Assembly (NCBI RefSeq): GCF_047511655.1
Contig: NC_133392.1
Coordinates: 28,134,001-28,198,000, forward strand
Source of the DNA: Castor canadensis
Lineage: Eukaryota > Chordata > Mammalia > Rodentia > Castoridae
Direction of reading: 5' to 3'
Length of the DNA: 64,000 bases
The notes under the pieces were generated by a model. The model was not told the DNA's origin and searched no databases. It saw nothing but the letters and a program-made list of their open reading frames with translations. A program made the translations under genes and the position numbers. Positions 12,150 to 22,957 of this stretch are shown here, piece by piece (positions within the stretch are counted from its first letter, which is position 1; each line of letters starts with the position of its first letter).

Positions 12150-12275
12150 CAATAGCCTGCATGAGCAGCAAGTAAGATTGAGATCCCCATTTTGCAGATA
12201 TAAGGAAACTGGGTTCAATAAAGTCTGATAGATTACTCAGGACTAGCCAACTAAAAAGTGACAAGGCCAGGGTTT
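12150..12275 (-). mobile_element. MIR
   Basis: CCCCATTTTGCAGATATAAG, GAAACTGGGTTCAATAAAG and AAAAAGTGACAAGGCCAGGG read as a reverse MIR. Confidence 0.6.
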
Positions 12276-12283
12276 AGAGGATC

Positions 12284-12701
12284 TTTTTTTGAGGGAAGGT
12301 TTGAACTCAGGACTTCATGCTTGCAAAGCATGGGCTGGCAAAACAGATACTCTACCGCTTGAGCCACATCTGTAGTCCATTTTGATCTGGTTATTTTGGA
12401 GGTGGGGGTCTCATAAACTATTTTCCTGGGCTGGCCTCAAACCAGACCCTCCTGATCTCAGCCATGGGGAGTTTTAACATCCATCAATGAGAAGCCCTGA
12501 GTTCAAACCCCAGTACCACCAAAAAATAAAATAAAAACCATCAATGACCAGGCACCCCCGCACACAAGGTTCTATCTGATCCTATGGTTCCAGAGGCGGT
12601 ACTTGTGGGTTTTTGGTTTTTTTGGCAGTACTGGGGTTTTGAACTCAGGGCTTTGCACTCACTAGGCAGGAGCCCTACCACTTGAGCCAGGCCTCTAGCC
12701 T
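12284..12701. mobile_element. Cluster of three B1/ID fragments
   Basis: 12284-12466 is a reverse B1-ID dimer. 12486-12537 is the end of a forward ID (GAGTTCAAACCCCAGTACC plus A-rich tail). 12608-12701 is a reverse ID with GGCAGTACTGGGGTTTTGAA. Mixed orientations show separate insertions. Confidence 0.75.
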
Positions 12702-13244
12702 TTGTGGTATGTGTTTAAAGGCCAAGTAACTCAGGCAGGTTAAGAACCACCACTCTGAGCGTGGAGGCCAGACTCACATCACCTCTCTGTAAATGTGGAT
12801 TCTAGTCTCCTTCTGCTTCAAGGTCTGTCTCTGCATCTGCTTCTCCATAGACTTCTTCCCAAAAGGATTAGACCCCTGGTTTCTTCTGTACCCCTTCCCA
12901 CTTTCCCTCTCCCCTTCCAAGTTCTGGAGACTTCAAAGGGTACTTGCTCAGCTCAGGCTGGTGAATGAAAAGTCTATGGGCCAAGTGCCCCACAATTGTG
13001 TCAACCCCTTAACCTTGTTGTCTCACCTAGAGTGAGGGAAGAGAAACAGCTCCATCCACTCCCATGGTCAGGAGAAGACCAGGGAGGTGAGGACAGCTGC
13101 CTTTGTGACCTAGGAGAGAGCAAAGAGGGAAGGAGACCAAAAGAAGAAAAAAGAGACCAGGATTGCTGGTCCCATAGAAGGTCACCCTGACCACCTACCT
13201 GTTAAAGTCCACAGGCAGGGCTCATCTTGCTTGGCCTTCTGCAA

Positions 13245-13460
13245 GACAGGCAGCATAGCACAGGCTGGGTAGCAGCCTGCTTGGGCTTAAATCCTACCTT
13301 CTGCTTACTAGTTATGTGAGTCTGGGCAAGTACTTAACATCATTGTGCCTCCATTTCCTTATCTTTACAATTGTCATGATGATAATAATACCTGCGTTGT
13401 AGAGTCTAGAAGGATTCAGTGAGCTCACATAAAGCTCAAGTGCTGCATAAGTATTGTGGA
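13245..13460 (+). mobile_element. MIR, nearly full length
   Basis: GGGCTTAAATCCTACC, TTACTAGTTATGTGAGTCTG, GGCAAGTACTTAACATC and CCTCCATTTCCTTATC are all in order, followed by the GATAATAATACC segment. Confidence 0.8.
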
Positions 13461-13619
13461 TGAGGTTAACTCTGTTATTCTGCATCATTTGATGCTCTTG
13501 AATTCTAACTTCGTGGCACTTTCTCTTCCCTTTACTCCATAACACCCCTCTTTCCTGTTTCTCTTCTTATATTCCAGAACATTTCTTCTCAGCATCATTT
13601 TCTAGCATTGTTCCTCTAC

Positions 13620-13810
13620 CATCCCCTGAGTTTGGATTCTCAGCCCCAACTCCATGTCAGACTCACCTGAAGAATTTTGTTTGCTTTTCAGTACTGGGGC
13701 TTTACCTAACCTGAAGAATTTTGACAGTTCACTCCTAGGGAATCAGATTTAGTTGGTCTGGTGTAGGGCCCAAATGCTGGTGTTTTTCAATGAGCCTGAT
13801 GCACTCCTCT
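13620..13810. mobile_element. hAT-type DNA transposon fossil (MER family)
   Basis: Around the small ID insert lies AGACTCACCTGAAG... then GAATCAGATTTAGTTGGTCTG, GGGCCCAAATGCTGG and TTTTTCAATGAGCCTGATG. This order matches the non-autonomous hAT (Charlie-type) MER elements of mammals. The subfamily is not assigned. Confidence 0.5.
13665..13723 (-). mobile_element. Extremely truncated ID insert with perfect 15-bp duplication
   Basis: ACCTGAAGAATTTTG occurs at 13665-13679 and 13709-13723. The 29 bp between them includes TTTTCAGTACTGGGGC, the 3' end of an ID SINE in reverse. This is a 5'-truncated retroposition event caught intact. Confidence 0.8.
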
Positions 13811-14095
13811 GAGTGTTGATAGTCCTAAGCCTATACTTGGCCTCTTCTCACTTGCATCTACCAAGTATCCAATATCTTTCCTACAGCTTTAATTACCATC
13901 CAATTTTTGTAACTCTCAAATCCCTGAAAACACATTTCTCGTGAACACTGTACACATATTTCCAACTCTCTATTGGACATCTTAGTTCTAAAAGTTTTAA
14001 GATACATTTGTTCTAATTTTTTCTTAATCGCCTGAATATCTTTTTTGAGATGTGTCCTAGCCTCTTTCTCCAGTGTATGTCCCAGTCAATCATGG

Positions 14096-14388
14096 GCTGA
14101 GCATGTGGTGAGTGGTATAGCTCAGTGCTAAGCAAGTGTTTGGTCCCTAGCACCACAAAAACAAAACAAAACAAGCCAGGTGCCAGTGGCTCACATCTGT
14201 AATCCTAACTACTCAGGAGGCTGAGATCAGGAAGGCCAGCCTGGGCAAACAGTTTAAGAGAACTTATCTTGAAAATACTCAACACAAAAAAGGGCTGGTG
14301 GAGTGGCTAAAGGACTAAGATTGCCTGCCTAGCAAGCATGAGGCCCTGAGTTCAAACCCCAGTACCTCCAAAATAAAAAGAGAGAGAA
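14096..14388 (+). mobile_element. ID SINE followed by B1-ID dimer
   Basis: 14096-14174 is an ID-type copy (GGTATAGCTCAGTGCTAAGC) with an AAAAC-rich tail. 14175-14388 is a full dimer: GCCAGGTGCCAGTGGCTCAC head, then GGGCTGGTGGAGTGGC tail. Confidence 0.85.
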
Positions 14389-14689
14389 CGCATTATAGAG
14401 TCACTTCTCTCCCAACCTAGAGAAGAGGCTAAGCAGGAATCCTCCTCCTACCCCAGGGAGGTATGCAACAGCTAGGGAAGCTGAAGCAAGCCCTCATCCT
14501 GCACAGGAGTGAAAGGTCAAGGCTACCAATGGACTAGGGCAACAGAAAAGGTCAGGGGCCCAATCCCTAACTCACAGACAGTGTGACCTCCAGGACACCT
14601 AGTACAGTGTTTTCCTCATTTGCAGCTGGATCCACAGAACCTGACCTGTACTTTCTAATAGTTCCACAGTTCTTGTCATATGGCAGAAC

Positions 14690-14810
14690 TGTGTCAAGCA
14701 TTGGATTAACCTGAGTAATCCTCACAACAACCCTATGAACTAGGGACCACTAGATTCCTGAGGAAACCGAGTCTCAAAGAGACTTCAAAGCTGACTCCTT
14801 AACCCCAGAC
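14690..14810 (-). mobile_element. MIR
   Basis: AATCCTCACAACAACCCTAT and GAGGAAACCGAGTCTCAAAG are reverse MIR landmarks. Confidence 0.7.
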
Positions 14811-14885
14811 TTTTTTAAATTTATTTTTGCAGAACCTCATACTTGCTAGGCAGGTGCTCTGCTACTTGAGACACTCCATCAGCCC
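14811..14885 (-). mobile_element. ID-type SINE
   Basis: T-rich start and CTTGCTAGGCAGGTGCTCTG, ending CATCAGCCC. It interrupts or abuts a reverse MIR. Confidence 0.7.
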
Positions 14886-14959
14886 TTACCCCAGGCTCTT
14901 AACCCCCATAATATCCTACTTAACACACAGAGTGGGTAGTAATAATAACAGCTAACATT

Positions 14960-15185
14960 ATGGGGTGCAGGTGACTCACACCTATTAGTCCTAACTACTC
15001 AGGAGGCAGAGATCAGGAAGATCGTAGTTTGAAGCCAGCCCCGGGCAAATAGTTCATGAGACCCTATCTCAAAAATACCCAACACAAAAAGGGCTGGTAG
15101 AATGGCTCAAGTGCAAGCGTGAAAGCTCTGAGTTCAAAATTCCCAGTGCCATTAAACTAATAATAATAATGATAATGATAATAAT
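14960..15185 (+). mobile_element. B1-ID dimeric SINE with ATA-rich tail
   Basis: Head GGTGACTCACACCTATTAGT, linker CAACACAAAAAGGGCTGG, degenerate ID tail lacking the middle box. The tail grades into (TAA)n/(GATAAT)n. Confidence 0.8.
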
Positions 15186-15330
15186 TGTCATTTATTGAAC
15201 ATTTGACAATGTACCAAGCACTGTGTTAAGCACTGTATATACATTATTTTATTCAATAAGTTGGTACTATTGTTACGCCCATTTTATAAATGAGTATACT
15301 GAGGCTTATAGAAGTTATGAGCATTGTCCA
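15180..15330 (-). mobile_element. MIR
   Basis: TCATTTATTGAACATTTGAC, AAGCACTGTGTTAAGCACTG and CCATTTTATAAATGAG read as a reverse MIR right half. Confidence 0.75.
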
Positions 15331-16267
15331 TGGTGCCAAAAGCTAATAACCAAAAGAACAGGGATACAAATATGGTGAGGTAGGGTGGAGAAATGAATGA
15401 CCTGAGTCCACCCCCCGCCAACACCACTACCAACCTGAGGGGTGCCCTCAAAGAAAGAGGAAGCTCTCTCCAGGATCTGACAAGGTGGCTAACACCTTGA
15501 TCAAGAATCTGCAGGCTTTTATCTCCATGTCCTGCCAAAGTCAGCTGCAGCCTGGGCTGCTCTGCCAGCCTCAGAACTGCAGAGCAGTCTCTTTCAGTAG
15601 AGACCCTAGGAGACTGGGCCAGTACCCTGCCTCTTCCCAGGCCTCTCCAGAATGCCCTCTGACCAGCTCTATCTACTCACAATATTCTGGCACTTGGAAT
15701 CTGGTTGGGTTTGGGTTCCCCAATATCCAGAAAGTCAGAGCCTCAAGGATCTCCTCTAAACAGGAATGTTTCAGATCTCCCCAGCTGGATCCTTTGGTTC
15801 TTGAGTCTCCGGCTTTGGCATTCTTGATGGGAGTCCTTGCAGAAAGTCATCCTGGTACCTAACAGAGGAGGGAGAGAGGAGGGAAGGAACCAATTCCTAG
15901 CTTCCCCTCCTCATTTCCTCACCCTCTCCAGATGCCTAGCAGGCCAGCCCCTCCCCTACCCGCCCCCCAGCAGACTCTCACCTTCAGGCAAAAGCAGATG
16001 ATGGCAGAGCTGGGGAGCAGAACTTAAAAGAGCCCAGGGGGCAAAGCACCTCCCCACACCATTAGTGTTAAGGGAATATAAGTTTCAGCAAATGAGGGAG
16101 AGTCTGGGAGAGGCAGGTGAGATGCTCAGAGATGCAGAGACAGAGATGAGGATGACTACCAGGAGGGGTTGCACAGAGAGACAGGGAGAAGTGAGGAAGG
16201 GAAAGAAAGGAGACAGGAGGGTGGGAGAGAGGGAGAGAAAGGGGGAGGGAAGAGAGAGACAGAAAGA
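15326..16267. other. Unique DNA, no gene seen
   Basis: A 125-codon plus-strand frame (15485-15862) shows no domain, no splice context and no family resemblance. 16140-16265 is a GA-rich purine tract. Confidence 0.5.
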
Positions 16268-16465
16268 GCCAGTTGCTTTATTCATGGCTGGTGATATTAT
16301 AGACTGAGTGAAAATCACATTATCGTAATGGGAAAGTTAGAGTTGCTGAGATGATGCCCTGAAGCCTCAGCGCTGATTGGGGTGTGATTGCTATCTGTAT
16401 TTATATGTAGAAAGCAAAGTTCACTGCCAGTTCAAGATGGTGGCGGCTGCTTTATGCAACATAAT
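16268..16465. promoter_or_regulatory. Candidate conserved non-coding element C with YY1-like site
   Basis: The block follows a purine-rich tract and carries ATTATCGTAATGGG, CAGCGCTGATTGG and TATTTATATG. It also holds a YY1-like site (AAGATGGTGGCGG, 16434-16446) followed by TTTATGCAACATAAT. It is free of recognisable repeats. An open frame on the minus strand overlaps the right end but is not convincing. Confidence 0.45.
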
Positions 16466-17455
16466 TCTTCAGTAGGGAGATGCCCCAAGCGAGCAAGCCG
16501 GCTAGGAGTGGGAACATGAGCCCAACAGGAGCAAATGCCTGAGTAGGCGCTGGAGCAGGTGCTGGAGCTGGTTGGAGAGGAACAGAACTCAAAGACTGAG
16601 ATGAGAACCAGGGCAGGTGGCTTGACATGGATGGGCCAGGACTAAGGGTTAAGAAGGAGCTGTCCCCACTACCAGCTCCCTCCCAGGCCACCCAGAGTTG
16701 AGCCCTTCCTGAAGAGAAAAAGGAGGACCCAGAGCCTGAAAGGCAGCAAAGAATGAAGGCTAAGACTTTTAGAAGTCCTAAATCTTGAATGGATGAATGC
16801 ACTTGACCCCACTCCCACTCCCACTGTGGAATTCATCCATACAATGAAGATGGGGCAGTTTTAATTGTCATGACTACTACTTGAGGCTTTTTTTTTTTTT
16901 TTTTACATTTCCAATTTCTTGATTTCTTTTTTTAAATTTCACATTTCTTTTTCACAGATCTCTGCTAAGCTAGTGTCCCACCTGCCTCTTAATTAGCCCA
17001 GTGCTGGGGCGAAAAAGGGTTTATCCCTATTGACTGGTGCATGGGCGTGATCTCTGGTTTCCCCAGTGAAGTCAGAGGTGGGCAAGGAGGGTAGCCAGAC
17101 TCCCAACCTGACCCCATCCTTGGAGCCCCAGGCACCATTCGTGAAGGGAGTAAGGGGCTATAGGGACAGCCTGAGTAATCTAATAGAGCTCACAGCCCCT
17201 CTTACTTGGGGCATTTTTCTAGGTCTTTCTTTGGAAAAAGGGGCAAAGTTAGGTCTGGCTTTTATCTGGAACTACCAGATAGAAGACAAGACTGCTTAAA
17301 TTTCACATAAACAACATTGCATTATTTGGGATATACTTATACTTTAAAAACAACTATGTTTATCTGAAATTCAAGTTCAAGTGGGCATCCTGTATTTTTA
17401 TTTGCCAAATCTGGCAACTCTGCCCATTGAGCTCAGGTTTTGTATTGATTTACAG
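16466..17455. other. Unique DNA, no gene seen
   Basis: A minus-strand frame of 116 codons (16452-16802) has hydrophobic ends, but the middle is a short GGAGCA-type tandem repeat. Judged chance. T-runs at 16888-16905. Confidence 0.45.
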
Positions 17456-17459
17456 AAGA

Positions 17460-17620
17460 AGGCAGTGCCCCAGAGTAGAAAGAACCAATGTCACCACTTA
17501 TTAGCTATGTGGCTTTGAAGCAGATTTTAACCTGTAGAACCTCAATCTCTTTATTTGAGCAATAGGAGATAATATACCTACATTGGCAGCTGTCTCTAAA
17601 CATGTAATGAGGTATAAATA
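17460..17620 (+). mobile_element. MIR
   Basis: CACTTATTAGCTATGTGGC, ACCTCAATCTCTTTATTTG and GGAGATAATATACCTAC are forward MIR landmarks. Confidence 0.7.
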
Positions 17621-17629
17621 CTCATTCTG

Positions 17630-17708
17630 GGCTGGGGGTGTAGCTCAGTGGTAGAATGCTTGTCTACCATGTACAAAGTTCTGGATTCCATCCCCAGCCC
17701 TAGGGGGG
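17630..17708 (+). mobile_element. ID-type SINE
   Basis: GGGCTGGGGGTGTAGCTCAG and GGATTCCATCCCCAGCCC closely resemble a tRNA-Ala gene. The following A-rich end and the family resemblance argue for a SINE. Confidence 0.8.
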
Positions 17709-17999
17709 AAAATGCTTAGTCTACTATCTGGCTTAAAATAAGAACTCAATATATCAACTCTCTTATGCTCCCTCTAAGTCACTCTTCCTTCCCTTCCAAT
17801 CTCTATCCTAGGCTTTTGGGAAGTCAAATAAAAGGCTTGTATCAAGATTCCTGGATCTTGAGTAGAGGGATCCTAGGAACAGATTTGGGTCCCTCCCTGG
17901 TGGAAACTTGAACTTACAAGGTTAGCTAAGAGTTCTGGAAAGCTAATTGCAAGGATGAAGCATGTACTAAGAATAAGCCCATCCATAGCTGCATCTCAC

Positions 18000-18375
18000 T
18001 TTTTTTTTTTTTTTTTGAGATAGCAATAGCATCTCACTATGTAGCACAGACTGGTCTCAAACTTTTATTTATTCATTTATTTTTGGTGATGGTACTGGGG
18101 TTTGAGCTCAGGGCCTCATCCTTGCTAGGCAGTTGCCCTACCACTTGAGTCACTCCGCCAGCCCCTTTTTATGTTGGATATTTTCAAGATAGGGTCTCTA
18201 GAACTATTTCCTGGGGCTGACTTCATACTGTAATCCTCTTGACTACAGTATGCCTCCTGAGTAGCTAGGATTACAGGTGTGAGCCACCAGCGCCTGGCTT
18301 TGGCCTTGAACTCTTGATCCTCCTGCCTTGGCTTCTCAAGTGCTGGGATTATAAGCATATACCATCATGCCAGAC
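18000..18375 (-). mobile_element. B1 split by a B1-ID dimer
   Basis: An outer reverse B1 (18000-18060 and 18299-18375, ending ATCATGCCAGAC) is interrupted by a complete reverse dimer at about 18078-18298 (ID box GAGCTCAGGGCCTCATCC, B1 end GAGCCACCAGCGCCTGGC). The nesting gives relative ages: B1 first, dimer second. Confidence 0.85.
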
Positions 18376-19420
18376 TTCCCAGTTATTTCATCTAAACTTG
18401 TAGAACAAAATGGAGCTTGTCCTTCTTTGGGCTCCCAAGCTTTTTTCTCCCAGGAAGACGAGGCATGGACCAGGGTATGATATGTTAGACAAGAAGGTGG
18501 CCCTGCCTACCTGTAAAGCCACACAATGGGCAGTTTGAGCAGTCTACTTGAGAGTCATTCCATGAGGGGTGGGAGTGTTAGGCCAAATCCCTCGCCCTTA
18601 AAAATAAATAAATAAAAGAGGTCACAGCATCAAAACCTCAGTGCTAGGCAGGTTGTATAAAGGTGAAGCAGTCAGTGAAATTTAATAGGGAATGGTGGGG
18701 TCTGTGGCTGCCCCTCAAAAGCACATGTGTCTCCCAAGGGCATTCAATTTCATGCTTGCTTTATACACTATGCTCACCAAATCAAATACTAGATGAGGTG
18801 CTTTCTGTGGCTCACCATATAATACTCTGCATTGCCTTGGGACTCTGCCAACAAGAAGGCTATCACCAGATGCAGTCCCATGGGCCACAACAAACCTCTT
18901 TTCAAATACTATACTACAGGCAACGCTAGTTTCTGGATCTTCTATCTGTTGACCCACCTATCTTGAGACACAGAGTCGCCAAGCATTGACAAAGAGTAGA
19001 GGAAACGCACATGCAACAACACACGGGACCATGAAGATGCCAAGAGTCCTCTGTGTGTGTGTGTATATACTGATGTCAGTTCCCAGAGGAATAGACTGTA
19101 AGAAAAGTATAAGGGCATTCCCAAAGGAGCTGTCCTTCCTCTGTCTGCCTTCCTTCCCAACCCTTCCCAGCCTCAAACTCTCTGCCTCTCCCTTCGTGTT
19201 CATCACAGCACCCAAGTCTGCTGCTCACACCGTCCAACCTTGTCATCCTCTCCCTGGTGTGGAACAATGTAGGGTCCAAGAGGCATAAGTGGAAATGGCA
19301 GGGGTGGGAGCGCTGTGCACAATTGACCCATGTGCTATAGTCATCACAAACGCCCTTCTGCTTTGGGGGTCCCAAGGAAGGGAAGTGATTCTCATTTACC
19401 CTCTCTAAGACTCATCATTG
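18376..19420. other. Unique DNA, no gene seen
   Basis: Several overlapping frames of 80-100 codons on both strands at 18950-19380 cancel each other as evidence. No exon signature. Confidence 0.45.
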
Positions 19421-19637
19421 CTGGGTGCCAGTGACTCATGCCTGTAATCCTAGTTACTTGGGAGGCGGAAATCGGGAGGATCAAAGCAGGAGGCCAGTCC
19501 AGGCAAATGGTTTTTGAGACCCCCATCTCCAAAATAACTGGAGCAAAATGGACTGGAGGTGTGGTTCAACAGGTAGAGTGCTTGCTTTGCAAGTATGAAG
19601 CCCTGAGTTCAAACCTCAGTCCTACCCAAAGAAAGGA
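19421..19637 (+). mobile_element. B1-ID dimeric SINE
   Basis: GCTGGGTGCCAGTGACTCAT head, GGACTGGAGGTGTGGTTCAA tail opening, GAGTTCAAACCTCAGTCC close. Confidence 0.85.
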
Positions 19638-19901
19638 CTCACCAGTTGCTCTAGACTTCTGGAGTTAGCTTTAGTGTCTCTACTCATTCAGGGATTCCAC
19701 GAATTTCCTAAAATTTCTGGGTCCTACAAAAAGTTCTTCCTGGTTCATTTCTGTCATTCCTGTCTCCAGACCAGTGATCCTCTTCCTGGGAGACAAGGGT
19801 CAGTGTACTGATAGAGTACCCATACTTTGTTGTCCTTGATATGGGGACGTTGAACTCCAGACCCAGTGGTTGAAGTCCACACTTGGTAAAAACTGCATCA
19901 G

Positions 19902-20033
19902 AAGCTGGGCACAGTCATGCATGACTGTAATCCCAGGCTTGGGGAGGCTGAGGCAGGAGAATCTTGAGTTCAAGGCCAACCTAGGCTACATAGACAGACC
20001 CTATCTCAAAAAGAAAAGGAAAGGAGAAAAAAA
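19902..20033 (+). mobile_element. B1-type SINE
   Basis: GCTGGGCACAGTCATGCATG start, GAGGCTGAGGCAGGAGAATC middle and A-rich tail. Monomeric B1. Confidence 0.85.
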
Positions 20034-21010
20034 CCTCCATCAGAATATGTAAAAGACGCTTTCCCAAAGATCACCTATACATCTCCAAGCCTTCCTAGGT
20101 TCCTTTCCAGGGTGCCAGGCCACTAAGCAGAAGCCTCAAGCATTCAGGTCACTGACCCCAAAGGATTTCTGCTCCTTCTAGTCCATTTTGTCTTTGACCA
20201 TCAGTGCTAGATAAGCAACCTCTTGCTGGGCTTAACCAATTCAGCAAAACAGAGGCAGGTCAGTCATTTGCAATAAATACAAGAAAAAAAACAAAGAGTA
20301 CTCTTTAAAAGATTTTTGAGAACTGATTTTTGGGTGTGATTCACTGGAATTATCTGTGCTCCTGCCCCCTCCTTTTCATGATTATAAATAAGTTTGCTCA
20401 TTACCATCATCTTGTCAAAGCCAGGATGTCCACAACTTAAGGAATGAATATCCAATCATACAGAGGTGGGTCAAGAGGCAGGAGAAAGCAGTTGAATAAT
20501 GGTTGGTCATCTTTCTTACAGGTGCAGAGAAGAGTCCAAGGACCTCTTTCTTGTCTTGGAGACATGAGACTTTGAGGATGAAAGTGAGATACTTGCAGGG
20601 CAGGAGGATTGGCTGGTCATTCATTTATTCTGATTCCTTGGAGATCCATATTTTGTGTCCCATTTGGGCTTATGTCTAAGCAGCATGCTGGGCTGATCCC
20701 TAGCATGACCCAGCAAGAGGAATTGAGGTTTGGCAGAGAACATTCCACTTGTGGCAGAGGAAAGAGAGATAAGGCACCTGCCCCAGAACAACTACCCCAC
20801 CCCCATCAGAGAAGAGAAAGGAGAAAATAGCCCAGTGTCACTGGGACAGAGGAAGGGGCTAATCTGTCAAAAGCTGGAGGCAGGATATAATGACCCCTGT
20901 CAGGGATGGATGTCAAAAAATGTCTCTGGGGAAATGTCCCTCCATTCCCCTGGAGAGCCCTGTAGGATGTTGGGTTAGTAATCCACCCACCTCCTGCCCA
21001 CCCCCCCATA
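20034..21010. other. Unique DNA, no gene seen
   Basis: AT-richer at 20270-20460, purine-rich at 20740-20880. No repeat or exon recognised. Confidence 0.45.
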
Positions 21011-21011
21011 A

Positions 21012-21015
<4 letters not shown>

Positions 21016-21062
<47 letters not shown>
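21016..21062 (+). repeat. (CA)n microsatellite
   Basis: About 23 uninterrupted CA units after a C-rich run. Confidence 0.95.
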
Positions 21063-21063
<1 letters not shown>

Positions 21064-21064
<1 letters not shown>

Positions 21065-21240
21065 AATCTTAATTGTGTCCAGGACTTTTTACAGCATTAA
21101 TTAATCATATTTAGGGCCATTTCCAGCTGTTGCTGAGGGAAAGACAGTCCCACACGCCTGTGACTTAGGGTAAATCCGATCAGCCCAAGGAATTCTTTGA
21201 TTTTGCAGAAATGGAGCATGGGAAAGACACCTCTAATCCC
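21064..21240. promoter_or_regulatory. Possible regulatory element beside (CA)n
   Basis: Directly after a CA microsatellite lies unique AT-rich sequence with a tandem homeodomain-like core (GCATTAATTAATCATATTTA) and a later GTAAATCCGATCAG segment. It may be a small conserved block. The evidence is motif content only. Confidence 0.3.
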
Positions 21241-21299
21241 AGAATTGCCCAGACCCCTGCCTGTCACCTCCCCCATCACTGCCTTTGGAAAATGATCTG

Positions 21300-22169
21300 A
21301 GCTAGAGTGGAGAGGGGAGGGTGGCAGGAGAGGCCCAGGGCTGTGCTGAGCTGAGCTGGCTGCCTGCAGATCTGCTTGAGACAGCTGAGTGTTGGCTGGA
21401 ATCAGGTTTGGCCCTGGTGCTGACTTTGAGTTTCTGTCCCTGTACTTGGGCCGTTTACAGGACTCGGGAGAGCCTGTGAGTCCTGAATAGCCACTGGGCC
21501 CAAGAGTTATTACAGGAGGCTGGGCCTAGACTAGCCAGACCAGCGGGTGGGCAATGCTGACCTAATTACAGCTCTGCAAAGCTGTGTGGTCTGAAGAAGG
21601 GCCTCACCCCTGCCTTTCTGCTTTGCTGTAACTTCTCCCAAAGCCCCTGCAGCATCTCTCAGCTCTCCTGTGTGTCTCCATTTCTGGGTCTGTATTTTTC
21701 TCCCTTCCTATGTCTTTTCTATGTCACTTTCGCTGAACCTCTGAAATCCTAGGGCTCCACCTCACATCTTCATAGAGATACCTTACAAGAGGGCTCTGAC
21801 TTAAGTGGAGAGGCCCCCACCCCTCCTAAACTGGCTTGTGCTAATGGCAACCTTGTCTTTGGTTTATGCTAGTAGCCCATTTGGTGTTCCTGTGGGGCAA
21901 ATATGGGGAAGGGGGAAAGGAGCTCCTGTTGAGGGTAGGTGCAGGAAGGGACTGTCTCAGCCCTTGGAGACCCAGATATAGGAGATCCCTAAGATAGAAA
22001 ATAAGAAGATAGAAGGCTATAAGAATGCTGGAGTCCACGTTGTTCCTATCCGATCTTTCTCCTGTTCATGACCCCACCCCAGCCTATCCCCCCTGTTGAG
22101 GCCTTCTGGGTCCTGGCCTAACTGGGCCTAAATAATTGAGAAGCCCATTATAGCCTTGCTGTTTCCTCA
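21300..22169. other. Unique DNA, no gene seen
   Basis: Moderately GC-rich. TGACCTAATTACAGCTCTGC near 21559 is a small homeodomain-type patch. Nothing else recognised. Confidence 0.45.
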
Positions 22170-22470
22170 CTGTCAAGTGTAAACGCTGCACTGGTCGGGT
22201 GGGGAAATGGGGCTAATTTGAATTGATAATAGGAAACGCGGGGAAAAGTCATCTATAGTGAGTGAGGAGCGAGCGATCCCCGAGCAGATGCTAAATCTTG
22301 TATAATGAAAGAATCTGCCGATGTCAATTATGTACGAGCGTCTTTGCAGTGGTTGGAGGCGGTGGGCGGGTGAGGGAACGGAGGGCTGGGTGCATCCCAT
22401 AAACCCAAACACCCATCAAAGGCTCATACATATGGAGCGGCAGAGATTACAGCATAAATTTGAATGTTAT
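22170..22470. promoter_or_regulatory. Candidate conserved non-coding element D
   Basis: About 300 bp with roughly fourteen CpGs (GGTCGGG, AAACGCGG, GAGCGAGCGATCC, TGCCGATG, TACGAGCG) in a CpG-poor neighbourhood, combined with AT cores (TTTGAATTGATAATAGG, GTCAATTATG). No SINE, LINE or LTR signature. CpG retention without a full island suggests selection or germline hypomethylation. Confidence 0.55.
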
Positions 22471-22555
22471 GAATGTGCATGAGGGACAGGCAGGAAGCCC
22501 ACCTCATAAGGATAGGAAAGGGACTGTTTTTTCAGTACAAGTGAGCTTTTGTCCT

Positions 22556-22617
22556 CTTGGCTCCTCAGCTGTGTCTCCTCAGTCTCAGCTGTGTCCCCTC
22601 TGCACTCAGTTGTGTCC
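22556..22617 (+). repeat. Three-copy minisatellite
   Basis: CTCAGCTGTGTCTCCTCAG, then TCTCAGCTGTGTCCCCTCTG, then ACTCAGTTGTGTCC: three imperfect copies with a period of about 20-22 bp. Confidence 0.7.
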
Positions 22618-22887
22618 TATATGAGAAAGAAAGTCAGGATCTAGGGGTGGGGGCAGGGAAAGGTCAGCTGTGCCTCTGGGGCTTGGATATGAATCCTTGG
22701 GTGCTTTGGACCTGAGCTGCCCTTGACCCACTCAAAGTGCTGCCAGGGTGAGCAGTAAGGATCAACATGGCCTGAGATCCGGAGGGAGATCTGAGATCTC
22801 TGATGTGATCATAGCTTTCCTTCTTGTCCGGTGGAAGAGACAAAAGAGACCAAATATAGGCTGCAATGCCCACTACAGAATGAGCAG

Positions 22888-22957
22888 AGGCACTGGAGAT
22901 TGAACCTTGTGCACACTAGGCAAGCATGTCACCACTGAGCTACATCTCCAGCCCCCG
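22888..22957 (-). mobile_element. ID-type SINE fragment
   Basis: GAGATTGAACCTTGTGC, CACTAGGCAAGCATGTCACC and CATCTCCAGCCC are the reverse ID boxes. Confidence 0.7.

Noticed and set aside
16452-16802. 116-codon minus-strand frame with hydrophobic ends, like a tail-anchored protein
   Set aside because: The Ala-Pro repeat in the middle comes from a short GGAGCA-type tandem repeat, and no family is recognised. Coding conservation would be needed to revive it.
17630-17708. Possible tRNA-Ala gene
   Set aside because: The box motifs fit, but it is one of many similar ID copies with an A-rich end. No clean cloverleaf and terminator are evident.
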